A stretch of DNA of 23,843 nucleotides from Acidobacteriota bacterium (GTDB lineage Bacteria; Acidobacteriota; Terriglobia; Bryobacterales; Bryobacteraceae), in assembly GCA_023436715.1 (NCBI GenBank), contig JAEZIJ010000034.1, positions 1-23,843 on the forward strand. The letters are read 5' to 3'. Every line of letters starts with the position of its first letter. Position 1 is the first letter of the stretch. The position numbers were made by a program, and so were the translations under genes. Below the pieces are notes generated by a model. It ran no database searches. It saw only the letters and a program-made list of their open reading frames with translations, and had not been told where the DNA came from. Of this stretch, positions 7,863-14,891 are shown in pieces.

Positions 7863-8765
7863 GTGAAAGTTGCATTCATAGGTTTGGGCATCATGGGAAA
7901 GCCCATGTCCCTGAACCTGCTCAAGGCAGGTCACGAACTGTTTGTTTATGACGTCGTCCCGGGCCCCGTGGAAGAGGTCACCAAGGCCGGCGCCACCGCG
8001 TGCAAGTCGGCCGCGGAGGCGGCGAGCCGCGCGGAAGTGACCGTCACGACGCTGCCGGACGGGCCGGAAGTCGAAGCCGCCGTGCTCGGCGCCGCGGGCG
8101 TTCTGGAAGGCGCCGTGAAGGGCTCGATCATCGTGGACATGAGTTCGATCAGCCCGATCGTATCCCAGAAGATCGGGAAGGCCTGCGCGGAGCGCGGAGT
8201 TCGGTTTCTCGACGCCCCGGTGAGCGGCGGTGAGCCGAAGGCGATCGACGGCACGCTGGCCATCATGGTTGGCGGAGACCAGAAGGTCTTCGATGCCGTT
8301 CTGCCGCTGTTCCAGAAGATGGGATCGAGCGCGACCCTGACCGGGCCGGTGGGCGCGGGCAATGTCACCAAGCTCGCAAACCAGATCATGGTGGCGTGCA
8401 ACATCGCGGCGATGGGAGAGGCTCTGGTTCTGGCAACCAAGGCGGGCCTCGATCCCGACGTGGTGTTCCAGGCCGTGAAAGGCGGGCTGGCGGGCAGCAC
8501 GGTGCTGAACGCAAAGGCGCCCATGGTGATCGGGCGCAACTTCAAGCCGGGATTCCGAATCCGGCTTCACCAGAAGGACCTGCGGAACGCGCTGCTTGCG
8601 GCGGAGTCGTTGAAGGTTTCGCTGCCGTTTACCAGCCTCGCTCAGCAGATGCTGATCTCCCTCATGAACAACGGCCGGGGTGAACTGGATCACTCGGCCA
8701 TAGTCACCGCGCTCGAAGATATGGCGCAGGTGGAAGTGCAGAAGCCCGCGGGGGCAGCCGTCTAG
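7863..8765 (+). CDS. Beta-hydroxyacid dehydrogenase, GarR/GlxR-like
   Basis: 300 residues, GTG start at 7863 with AAGGAG at 7851-7856. NAD(P)-binding motif FIGLGIMGKPMSLNLLKAGH (residues 5-24), substrate loop DAPVSGGEPKAIDGTLAIMVGG (117-138) and catalytic K170 in GNVTKLANQ with N174 are all present. The family includes tartronate semialdehyde (2-hydroxy-3-oxopropionate) reductase and 3-hydroxyisobutyrate dehydrogenase. The DAPVSGGEPKA loop leans to the former, but substrate is not proven. It is cytoplasmic. It sits downstream of a Gfo/Idh/MocA oxidoreductase and faces a HpcH/HpaI-type aldolase, which fits sugar-acid catabolism. Confidence 0.88.
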   Translation: MKVAFIGLGIMGKPMSLNLLKAGHELFVYDVVPGPVEEVTKAGATACKSAAEAASRAEVTVTTLPDGPEVEAAVLGAAGVLEGAVKGSIIVDMSSISPIVSQKIGKACAERGVRFLDAPVSGGEPKAIDGTLAIMVGGDQKVFDAVLPLFQKMGSSATLTGPVGAGNVTKLANQIMVACNIAAMGEALVLATKAGLDPDVVFQAVKGGLAGSTVLNAKAPMVIGRNFKPGFRIRLHQKDLRNALLAAESLKVSLPFTSLAQQMLISLMNNGRGELDHSAIVTALEDMAQVEVQKPAGAAV

Positions 8766-8785
8766 ACCGCAAGGGAACTGTACCC

Positions 8786-8859
8786 GGCCAAACCGCTCGC
8801 TTACGCTCGGGGCTCAGCAGTGAGCTTCAGAGCTGCGACCGTGAGGGAGCGGTTTGGCC
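8786..8859. repeat. 13-bp perfect inverted repeat between convergent genes
   Basis: GGCCAAACCGCTC (8786-8798) and GAGCGGTTTGGCC (8847-8859) are exact reverse complements flanking 48 bases. The right arm ends 8 bases before the stop of the opposing aldolase gene. There is no T-run. The AGCGGTTT block recurs near other repeats (7831-7838, 12199-12206, and inverted at 20013-20020). Confidence 0.6.
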
Positions 8860-8866
8860 TGTGTGC

Positions 8867-9724
8867 TCAGTAAAGAGGTCTCGCTTTTGGGTCCGGGCCG
8901 GACTTGCCCAGCGATTGCAGTAACGGCCGTGCGCCGGCGGCCGCCAGCGCCAGTTCGCTGGGCCCCTGAATGAACTGGAATCCGTCCTTCACAAACCGCG
9001 CAATCTGTTCGGGAGTAGACGCGGGCCGCCCGAGCGGGACCTTGTGACGCTGCGCGGCCGCCACGATCTTTCCGATCGCCTCCTGCACCTTGGGCTCATC
9101 CTGCCGGCCTCGAAAGCCATAGCAAAACGAGAGGTCGTTCGTTCCGATGAACATCGCGTCGATACCCGGCGTGGATGCGATCTCCTCGATCTGCTCGACC
9201 GCGCGTGCCTCCTCGATGATCACGATGACCATGGCGTTGCGGTCGGAGAAATCGTAGTAGCCCTCGGGCGCGGGCCATCGGAAAGTGGCAAGTCCCGGCC
9301 CGGCCCCGCGGCGGCCGACGGGCGGATACTTGCACGCGGCCACCGCCTGGCGCGCTAGTTCCGGCGTGGAAGTGAACGGGAAGATCACGCCGAGGGCGCC
9401 GGCGTCAAGCGCGCGCTTGGCGGTCCAGAATTCGTTGACCGGAACACGAATGAACGGAATTGCTTTCAGGCCGCGCGTCGCCAGAATCATGTTGCGCGCC
9501 GTCTCCAGCGTGATCGGGCTGTGCTCCATCTCAATCCAGAGGAAATCAAAGCCGAGATTGGCCGCCTGGGCCGCGGCGTCAGCGCTTGCGACCGTTATGG
9601 TTGCACCGATCACCGGCTTTCCGTCGCGCAGTAATTTTCTGACCGGGTTCTGCCATTGGGTTTGTTCCTGGGCAAAGGCGGGCAAAAGTGCGGCGAGCAG
9701 GACAAGGGGAATTCGCAGGTTCAT
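8867..9724 (-). CDS. HpcH/HpaI-type aldolase with signal peptide
   Basis: 285 residues, AAGGAG 6 bases before the ATG. Family members cleave 2-keto-3-deoxy sugar acids or related compounds to pyruvate plus an aldehyde, using a divalent metal. Visible motifs: FLWIEMEHSPI with the metal-ligand Glu, IPFIRVP with the conserved Arg, GALGVIFPF, and DAMFIGTNDLS with the Asp. The N-terminus MNLRIPLVLLAALLPAFAQ is a clear Sec-type signal peptide, which is odd for a normally cytosolic enzyme. A TATACT -10-like box lies within an inverted repeat (CCGAAG/CTTCGG, 9737-9758) just before the ribosome site. It converges on the GarR-like gene, recalling the GarL/GarR pair. Substrate is unknown. Confidence 0.88.
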   Translation of the reverse strand: MNLRIPLVLLAALLPAFAQEQTQWQNPVRKLLRDGKPVIGATITVASADAAAQAANLGFDFLWIEMEHSPITLETARNMILATRGLKAIPFIRVPVNEFWTAKRALDAGALGVIFPFTSTPELARQAVAACKYPPVGRRGAGPGLATFRWPAPEGYYDFSDRNAMVIVIIEEARAVEQIEEIASTPGIDAMFIGTNDLSFCYGFRGRQDEPKVQEAIGKIVAAAQRHKVPLGRPASTPEQIARFVKDGFQFIQGPSELALAAAGARPLLQSLGKSGPDPKARPLY

Positions 9725-9783
9725 GGCGCGCTCCTTCCGAAGTAGTATATGGCTTCGGAGGGCGGGATTGCTGGGGGCGCACC

Positions 9784-9808
9784 AAAAAAAGGGCGCCCCG
9801 GGGGGCGC
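9784..9808 (-). terminator. Intrinsic terminator of the micro-gene
   Basis: On the minus strand GCGCCCC (9808-9802) pairs with GGGGCGC (9799-9793), followed after two bases by seven T (9790-9784). The 2-base centre means 6 bp with a 4-base loop is more realistic. It begins 3 bases after the micro-gene's stop. Confidence 0.75.
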
Positions 9809-9810
9809 TA

Positions 9811-9876
9811 CTACTTCTTCTTCGCGGGCGCCTTAGCGGGCTTCGGCTTAGACGCGGGCTTGGTCTTGCAGGCCAT
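9811..9876 (-). CDS. 21-residue Lys/Pro/Ala-rich micro-protein
   Basis: Reading from the ATG at 9876 gives MACKTKPASKPKPAKAPA followed by three lysines and a double stop (TAG TAG). Eight of the 21 residues are Lys, five are Pro and five are Ala, with one Cys. AAGGAGG (9889-9883) sits 6 bases before the start, among the best ribosome sites in the window. A hairpin plus seven T follows 3 bases after the stop. The composition resembles the tails of histone H1-like or AlgP-type nucleic-acid-binding proteins, but nothing else of such proteins is present. It lies upstream of the aldolase on the same strand, separated by the terminator. Function is unknown; nucleic acid or polyanion binding is a guess from charge. 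Confidence 0.65.
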   Translation of the reverse strand: MACKTKPASKPKPAKAPAKKK

Positions 9877-9982
9877 TGATTTCCTCCTTTTGGAATCTTC
9901 GATAGGCCGCCGCTTCCGAGCGGCTCCTCCGGTGTTTAAATGAAGATAACTCAGTCCGAAACTGCAAGCAAGGTGTGGTCAA

Positions 9983-10462
9983 ATGTCGGGCACCTGCGAC
10001 TGTGCGATAGTGGAGTCGGGCACCGCCGCCATGGGGATCGGTGAGGAAGTCAGAGTCCTGGCAATCTGCCCGGCAAAGACCGATTGCGTCGCGCTCGGCA
10101 ACGTCTTCAGCCACTCGAAGTGGAGATTGGACTGTGTCCCGACCTCCGAGGTGGGCATTCGCTTCCTGAGAGAAAACTGCGTTCCCGTCGTCATCTGTTC
10201 GTCCCGTCTACCGGAAAGCGACTGGAAGGTCATCCTCTCGGAGGCAGTGCGGCAAGCAGTTCCGCCGCGAGTGATCGTGGCCTTTCCGGCCGGGGGAGAC
10301 GAACTGTGGTCCGAAGTGTTGGATCTCGGCGGTTACGATGTGCTCGCGCAACCCTTCCATGCAGCCGAGGTGGTACGCGTCGTCAGCCTCGCGTGGCGCC
10401 AATGGAAGCACGACTGGGAGAAGCGGCAGAAGCGCCAGACCGCAGGCAGCCCGACTGATTAA
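9983..10462 (+). CDS. Stand-alone degenerate receiver protein (phosphosite Ser)
   Basis: 159 residues. After a 20-residue leader the sequence follows a receiver fold: beta1 EEVRVLAICPAK, beta3 VPVVICSSRLPESDW, beta4 PPRVIVAFPAG, beta5 GGYDVLAQPF. The usual phosphoacceptor Asp position is S73, and the beta5 Lys position is Q123, so ordinary phosphorylation is not expected. The C-terminus is charged (WKHDWEKRQKRQ) and has no DNA-binding domain. The start at 9983 has only AAGG at distance; ATG 10031 is an alternative that removes the leader. The next gene is a second receiver-like protein. Family placement is by pattern, not search. Confidence 0.7.
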   Translation: MSGTCDCAIVESGTAAMGIGEEVRVLAICPAKTDCVALGNVFSHSKWRLDCVPTSEVGIRFLRENCVPVVICSSRLPESDWKVILSEAVRQAVPPRVIVAFPAGGDELWSEVLDLGGYDVLAQPFHAAEVVRVVSLAWRQWKHDWEKRQKRQTAGSPTD

Positions 10463-10473
10463 TATTAATTAAC

Positions 10474-10501
10474 TTGATCGCGCGCGCAGCTCTGGTACAG
10501 T
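10474..10501 (+). promoter_or_regulatory. Putative sigma70-type promoter of second receiver gene
   Basis: TTGATC (10474-10479) and TACAGT (10496-10501) are spaced by 16 bases. They are preceded by an AT-only stretch, TTAATATTAATTAA (10459-10472), that could act as an UP element in otherwise GC-rich DNA. Transcription would start about 16 bases before the ATG at 10525. Confidence 0.45.
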
Positions 10502-10524
10502 AAGGGCCAAAGCCGGAGCGGGTG

Positions 10525-10935
10525 ATGAAACACAGCGTGAGAGCTTTGCTCGTCATGTGCCGGGAGCGGCGTCTCTCCTTTCTGGAACAACTCGATGACA
10601 GCCGGGCGGAGGTTCTGCTCGCCTGCGATTGGGACGAAGCGCAGCGCGTATTGTCCAGGGCGTGCGTCGATGTGATCGTTACGGACACGGACGCGGATTG
10701 GCGCAGGGTGCTCGATGGGGTAAGGCCAGGCGAGGGAGGGCCGCAGGTCGTGGTCTGCGCGAGGCGCGTCGACGAGCGCCTTTGCGCGGAGTTGTTCCGC
10801 TCGGGAGCTTACGACGTCCTCGTTGAACCGTACTCGGGAGAGGACTTGCTGCGCATCATGGCAGCGGCCGCGGCGAAGACCTACATGAATTCGTTGCGGC
10901 GCCCGAGGCCGGCTGCGCGCGCCGCCGGGCTCTAA
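10525..10935 (+). CDS. Second small receiver-like protein
   Basis: 136 residues from the ATG at 10525, GGAG 6 bases upstream; a GTG directly before it is an alternative start. It is receiver-like: VRALLVMCRERR, VDVIVTDTDADW, GPQVVVCARRVDE, SGAYDVLVEPYSGEDLL. An Asp (D54) remains at the expected phosphosite, but the LP(D/G) loop is shortened and the beta5 Lys is E101. It shares the xDW block after the phosphosite with the preceding gene (ESDW), and with the receiver at 22911 (GLNW). There is no output domain; the C-terminus is an Arg/Pro/Ala tail. It is 62 bases downstream of its neighbour and probably a divergent paralogue. Confidence 0.68.
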   Translation: MKHSVRALLVMCRERRLSFLEQLDDSRAEVLLACDWDEAQRVLSRACVDVIVTDTDADWRRVLDGVRPGEGGPQVVVCARRVDERLCAELFRSGAYDVLVEPYSGEDLLRIMAAAAAKTYMNSLRRPRPAARAAGL

Positions 10936-11092
10936 CAAGAGTACTAGGAGTTTTTTTCCGGCAATTTGTACACAGAGTACCGGAATCTTCCCATCTTCCG
11001 TTTCGCCTTCAGACGCAAACCTCCGGAAATCCGCTGGCCCGCAGTCTGGAATCTGAATTGCTAACAGGGTTGCGGCTGTTCTGGAGAGATGC

Positions 11093-11815
11093 ATGTACAA
11101 GCTAACTTACTGTTGCGCTGCTTTCGTGTTGTGCGTTTCTGGGATCGCCGCCGCCGATGAGAACAAGGGGCTGGGCGAAAGGCTTTTCACAGCGGAACTG
11201 GTGCGCGTTTCCGAACTGACCGGCGGACCTGTCGGCCCGGCGGGCACGGACCCGTTGTCGCGCGGGAGCGTCAATGTGCGTTTGAGGCGCGAGATTGATA
11301 CGGCGGTTTTTGGCGCTGCTCAAACAGCGACGTATAGCGTTGTGTTCTGCCGCGCGACCGCGGTATCACAGCCGCTCTGCGTCACTCTCGGCAACCTGAC
11401 GACGGACGCAAAAGGCGATGGGGCAGCGCGGCTGCCGTTCGCCGCTGCTGGGGAGGCGTGGACAGGAGCGTTCGTCCTTACGCGGGACGGCTCCAACCAG
11501 TTCGTCAGCGGATTTCGGTTCCCCCCGCTGGAAGAGAGCCAACCCGGAGCGGTGGAGGTGGAGTTCAAAGGCCCGGTTGGCTCTCTTAATCCAGCCAACC
11601 AGTCCCTGAAATTGACCGGACTGACCCTGGATATCTTCGTGACCACATCGACGAAGCTCAAAGGTGTCAGCGGCTTCGCAGGCTTGAAGATCGGAGAGGT
11701 CGTCAAGGTCTCTGGAACGGTGCGCACGGATGGCGCGATTCAGGCGCTCCGCATCGAGGTCGAAGACGTTGACGTCGAGCACGGGAACTCGAAAAAGGAG
11801 AAAGACAAAGACTAA
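11093..11815 (+). CDS. Secreted DUF5666-like beta-rich protein
   Basis: 240 residues, GGAGAG just before the ATG. The signal peptide runs to about residue 21 (KLTYCCAAFVLCVSGIAAA). Residues about 30-150 form a Gly/Ala/Thr-rich domain (GGPVGPAGTDPLSRGSVNVRL and onward). Residues about 155-228 (FKGPVGSLNPANQSLKLTG, STKLKG, LKIGEVVKVSGTVRTDGAI) look like a DUF5666/OB-like module seen in exported proteins. It ends in a highly charged Lys/Asp/Glu tail. No catalytic motif is visible. Its stop is followed after only 10 bases by the structured RNA region. DUF5666 is an assignment by pattern only. Confidence 0.75.
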   Translation: MYKLTYCCAAFVLCVSGIAAADENKGLGERLFTAELVRVSELTGGPVGPAGTDPLSRGSVNVRLRREIDTAVFGAAQTATYSVVFCRATAVSQPLCVTLGNLTTDAKGDGAARLPFAAAGEAWTGAFVLTRDGSNQFVSGFRFPPLEESQPGAVEVEFKGPVGSLNPANQSLKLTGLTLDIFVTTSTKLKGVSGFAGLKIGEVVKVSGTVRTDGAIQALRIEVEDVDVEHGNSKKEKDKD

Positions 11816-11825
11816 GAACGAGTAC

Positions 11826-11985
11826 ACTGACTGCGCTCCGCCCATCCCGCAGTCGGTAGAGTCGCTGTGCCTAAGGCTCCTCCCTTGAAGCGCAGCGCCT
11901 GAGCCCGGCACGAGGCGGTGAGTCGCCCGGTTTTCGCGGGTCCGATACTGGGCGACCCCGCCTTATGCCGGGCGCCGTTTTTTCT
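11826..11985 (+). ncRNA. Structured RNA region ending in U-tract (possible sRNA)
   Basis: Three consecutive hairpins. H1: ACTGACTGCG (11826-11835) with CGCAGTCGGT (11848-11857), loop CTCCGCCCATCC. H2: CGCTGTGC (11863-11870) with GCGCAGCG (11890-11897), plus inner AAGG/CCTT, apical loop CTCCTC. H3: GCCCGGCA (11903-11910), GGCGG (11914-11918) and GTCGCCC (11922-11928) pair in order with GGGCGAC (11950-11956), CCGCC (11958-11962) and TGCCGGGC (11966-11973). T6 follows at 11978-11983. H1 and H2 each need a U-G pair on the + strand that would be A-C on the minus strand, which favours + transcription. The RNA may be independent or the 3' UTR of the preceding gene. It matches no family I can name; 4.5S and tmRNA motifs are absent. 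Confidence 0.5.
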
Positions 11986-11996
11986 TGGCGCCCGGC
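11967..11996. repeat. 10-bp perfect hairpin enclosing the T-run
   Basis: GCCGGGCGCC (11967-11976) and GGCGCCCGGC (11987-11996) flank a loop GTTTTTTCTT. It shares bases with the 3' arm of hairpin H3, so the two folds exclude each other on the + strand. On the minus strand it starts 6 bases after the stop of the small open frame at 12003-12089. Confidence 0.6.
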
Positions 11997-12002
11997 TGGT
12001 CT

Positions 12003-12089
12003 TTACGCCTTCGGCATGTCGGGATCGTGGATGTACCAGTTGCCAAAAATGGGCGGGTACTCCTCCTCCAACCCCTCTTTCAACTCCAC
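12003..12089 (-). other. Short protein-like open frame, possible gene remnant
   Basis: From a GTG at 12089 the frame reads VELKEGLEEEYPPIFGNW then YIHDPDMPKA and stop. The acidic start and aromatic end look protein-like, unlike the frames around it. There is no good ribosome site, and the frame stays open upstream into repeat copy B, so it may be the 3' end of a lost gene. I do not recognise the family. The rest of 11986-12207 holds only repeats. Confidence 0.3.
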
Positions 12090-12156
12090 GCCCAGGCCCG
12101 ATTGTCGGGAATCGGGTGCAGCCGCCGATACCCGTGACACCCGCGGCGACGCATGC

Positions 12157-12205
12157 GTCGCCCGTGGCCGGCCCCCGGGTAACGGTGATTTTCGACGGAG
12201 CGGTT
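12157..12205 (-). repeat. Dispersed intergenic repeat, copy B
   Basis: CGGTGATTTTCGACGGAGCG (12183-12202) is preceded by CGCCCGTGGCCGG (12159-12171), the same block order as copy A near 136-172. It lies directly downstream of the alkyltransferase-like gene stop. Confidence 0.6.
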
Positions 12206-12207
12206 TC

Positions 12208-12576
12208 TTACTCCTCGAATTCCCAAGGCCGGAACACGTGCTGGTGATCTTCCATCAAAACGCGCGCACCACGGAACTTCACGCCTTCCATTTCGAGGCG
12301 GACCCGCTGGTCGTAGCCCATGTCGCGCTGTAGCCGGATGCGGCCCCCGGCTCCGACAACGCGCTGCCACGGCAACGAATCACCGGCCTTGCGCAGCACC
12401 TGGACCACCTGCCGGTGGTAAAGCGGATAGCCCGCCGCGGCGGCAACCTGGGCGTAGGTCGCCACCTTGCCTCGGGGAATCTGCCTGATGGTTTTGCGGA
12501 TGGCGGCATCGCGCTGCTCGGAGGCGGGTGCGCGCAACAACCTCCGCGCCACGTCCCGAGCGCCGCCGCGACGCAC
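12208..12576 (-). CDS. MGMT-like alkyltransferase-like (ATL) protein
   Basis: 122 residues from a GTG at 12576. The start is chosen because AGGAGG lies 5 bases upstream and the GTG shares its first base with the preceding gene's stop (TAGTG), implying translational coupling. The body is the DNA-binding half of O6-alkylguanine-DNA alkyltransferases: IRQIPRGKVATYAQVAAAAGYP, the arginine-finger region HRQVVQVLRKAG, then LPWQRVVGAGGRI. The PCHRV active-site Cys is replaced by Trp (PWQRV), the mark of ATL proteins. These bind O6-alkylguanine lesions without repairing them and hand them to nucleotide excision repair. Its place after a cell-wall enzyme is unexplained. Confidence 0.85.
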   Translation of the reverse strand: MRRGGARDVARRLLRAPASEQRDAAIRKTIRQIPRGKVATYAQVAAAAGYPLYHRQVVQVLRKAGDSLPWQRVVGAGGRIRLQRDMGYDQRVRLEMEGVKFRGARVLMEDHQHVFRPWEFEE

Positions 12577-14891
12577 TACCGCCTCCTGATGTGACGTTTC
12601 TTCGGCACGGGCGCGCGCTTGAACCCGGAGGTCTTCTTCGCGCGGGTCACCTTCTCCGGCGCAGCGAGAGTTTTCTTCACCGGTTCCGCGGACAGCGCGC
12701 CCGAGGTGTACAGCTTGCGGTAGATCTGCGCGTTGCGCAGCACCGCAAATACGTAATTGCGCGTCTCGCTGAACGGAATGGTCTCGATGAATTCGGCGGG
12801 TTCCCGGTACTCGCTCCACGTGATCCAGTTTCGCACCCGCGATCCGCCGGCATTGTAAGCGGCGAGCGCCTGCTCCCACTTTGCCGAATTCTGATCGTAA
12901 ACGGTCCTGAGATACGTGGTTCCAAGCCGCAGGTTGACTTCGGGCTGAAACAGAACGGCCGGGTGAAATCTGCCCCGGCTGAGCTTGAGCAACTGCCGCC
13001 CCGTCGCTGGCATGATTTGCGTGAGGCCATAAGCCTTAGCCGGCGACAGCGCCTGCGGGTTGAATTCCGACTCCTGCCGGATCAGGCCGGCAACCAGGTA
13101 CGGATCGAGGTCCTTCGCTTTCGAGTACCGCTCCAGCAGGCTGCGATAAGGCAGCGGGAACAGCAGGCGCCAGAAGGCCGCGGGCGCGCTGTCGAGCGGC
13201 ATGGAAATATAGCCGGGCACCAGGCCCTTGATCATGCGAAGGGCGGCCGAAGGCGAGTCGTATCGGGAAGCGGCCTTCGCCAGTTGAATGGCGAGAACAT
13301 GCGGCTGTCCGTCAGTCCTCGCGCCGAACCGCAACTCCCGTTCGCAAAGCTGCTCCAGACTGGCGGTTTCGAGCAACCGCGCTCGCTCGATGCGCAATCT
13401 GGTCGCCCGAGTGGGATCGAAGTTTTCCGGATAGCGCCGGACTGGCCAGACCACCCGGTCGAGGAACTCACGCACGACCGGGGACTCGGGCGCCTTGAAA
13501 ACAGCCGGGTCGGCGAGGCGCCCGTCCGCGAGGTCCGAATAATAGTGATTCGGGAAGCGCTGGAGCGCCTCCGCGTAATACGCTTTCGCCTCATCGGGCT
13601 TTTTTGCCGCTTCCGCGAGCCGCCCGAGGAAATAAAGCGCGGCACTCGCTCTTTCCGAACCTGGGAACTTGAGCAGGTGGTTGCGCAGCAGTTCGGCCGC
13701 GCCCGGGCGGCGCCGGACATACTCGTTCCACGCGACCTTCCAGTGACAGTAGTCGGCCTGCGCGTCGTTGGGGAAATCCTCGGCGCACGCGCGATAGATC
13801 GGCTCGTACAAATCCGGCCGGTTGTCCACGAGGTAGCGGTTGCCTGCGGTGACGAGCGCTTTCAACCGCCACGGCGAGAGCTTATGGCGCTCGGCGAGCC
13901 GGTCGAGATTCTTCTTGATGCGATCGTCGCTATCGGAGCGGCGCGCGCACTCCACCATGTAGTAGAGCCGCTCGGCATCCACATCGGGAGCCGAGACATC
14001 GAGCGCCTCCAGGTTGCCGTATGCCGCATTGTGCTCATAGCGGAAGTAGTCGATTTCGGCAATGCGCAGGCGTGCCCGTTCGCGGTCCTCACCGCCGGTC
14101 CGCGCCACGATGGATTCGAATTCCGACCGCGCGCGCCCATATTCGCGTGCTCGCATCCATTTGTCCGCGCGTTCGAACATGGCCTGAGTGGCCGGCGGCG
14201 GGTAGAGTTCGCCCAGACCGGTCTTGAGTTGAGGAAGCGCCGTGCCCGCCTGCTCGGCTTCCAGTGTCGCCGGGTATTGATAGTAGACGCGCTGATAGTA
14301 AACCGCCGAAGACGTGAGGTCGTTGGCGGCACGGTAATTCACGGCGAGCAGCAGATCGCCCGCGGGCTGCGGCAGTTGCAAGTAGTTGGCGCGGAGCACG
14401 CGGACGGCGTCCGCGGGCTTTCCGGCCTCCTTGTAGGCGCGGCCCGCCACCATGGCGGCATCGCCGGCCACGGGCGATGCGGGGCTGTTTGAGAAGACCG
14501 TTTCGGCCTGCTGCGCGGCAGCGGAGAAATCCTTCTGGTTAAAGGCGGCAGCCGCCTGGTAGTACCCAAGGTAGTCCGACAGCACGGCCAGCCGTCCGCC
14601 CACTTCACGCAGCCGCTCTAGCGCGTCCGCCGAACGGCTGTTTTCCTGATCGGAGATAGCAATCGCAAGCAGCGCCAGAGCGCCGTCCCGATCCTTCGGG
14701 TGTGCGGCGGCAAACCGCAGCAACGCGGAGCGGTTGGCCGGTGTGGGTTTCTCGCGGAAGGTCCGCGCCAGGGTTTCAAGCGTTGCCGCGCCACTCGAAC
14801 CAGCGGCCAACAGCAGCGCGAAAACGGTGCAGAGGGTCCGGCTAGAAAAGCGGGCCGGGATAATCGTCGCCCAGGACAGCAACATCATCAT
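12576..14891 (-). CDS. Slt-type soluble lytic murein transglycosylase
   Basis: 771 residues. It cleaves the MurNAc-GlcNAc bond of peptidoglycan to 1,6-anhydro products in the periplasm. A hydrophobic signal (RTLCTVFALLLAAGSSGAA) follows a 19-residue positively charged leader. Residues about 40-570 are an alpha-helical superhelix with TPR-like repeats, as in Slt70. The SLT domain spans about 590-730, with catalytic E607 in RQESEFNPQALSPAKAYGLTQIMP and the later AAYNAGGSRVRNW motif. A Lys/Arg-rich tail ends the protein. Its start overlaps the upstream gene's end by 50 bases, and its stop overlaps the ATL start, so the three genes form one operon. Confidence 0.92.
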   Translation of the reverse strand: MMMLLSWATIIPARFSSRTLCTVFALLLAAGSSGAATLETLARTFREKPTPANRSALLRFAAAHPKDRDGALALLAIAISDQENSRSADALERLREVGGRLAVLSDYLGYYQAAAAFNQKDFSAAAQQAETVFSNSPASPVAGDAAMVAGRAYKEAGKPADAVRVLRANYLQLPQPAGDLLLAVNYRAANDLTSSAVYYQRVYYQYPATLEAEQAGTALPQLKTGLGELYPPPATQAMFERADKWMRAREYGRARSEFESIVARTGGEDRERARLRIAEIDYFRYEHNAAYGNLEALDVSAPDVDAERLYYMVECARRSDSDDRIKKNLDRLAERHKLSPWRLKALVTAGNRYLVDNRPDLYEPIYRACAEDFPNDAQADYCHWKVAWNEYVRRRPGAAELLRNHLLKFPGSERASAALYFLGRLAEAAKKPDEAKAYYAEALQRFPNHYYSDLADGRLADPAVFKAPESPVVREFLDRVVWPVRRYPENFDPTRATRLRIERARLLETASLEQLCERELRFGARTDGQPHVLAIQLAKAASRYDSPSAALRMIKGLVPGYISMPLDSAPAAFWRLLFPLPYRSLLERYSKAKDLDPYLVAGLIRQESEFNPQALSPAKAYGLTQIMPATGRQLLKLSRGRFHPAVLFQPEVNLRLGTTYLRTVYDQNSAKWEQALAAYNAGGSRVRNWITWSEYREPAEFIETIPFSETRNYVFAVLRNAQIYRKLYTSGALSAEPVKKTLAAPEKVTRAKKTSGFKRAPVPKKRHIRRR

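Noticed and set aside
11826..11985. Known RNAs (4.5S, 6S, tmRNA) or a riboswitch
   Set aside because: The 4.5S tetraloop/GGAAG core and tmRNA ends are absent. A short CCTGAGCC-like match to 6S is too weak. No + strand gene follows that a riboswitch could control.
11918..12333. Two + strand frames of 109 and 122 codons
   Set aside because: They run across hairpins and dispersed repeats, have no ribosome site and no protein-like pattern.
12528..14492. 654-residue + strand open frame
   Set aside because: It is antisense to the lytic transglycosylase, which has intact catalytic motifs.
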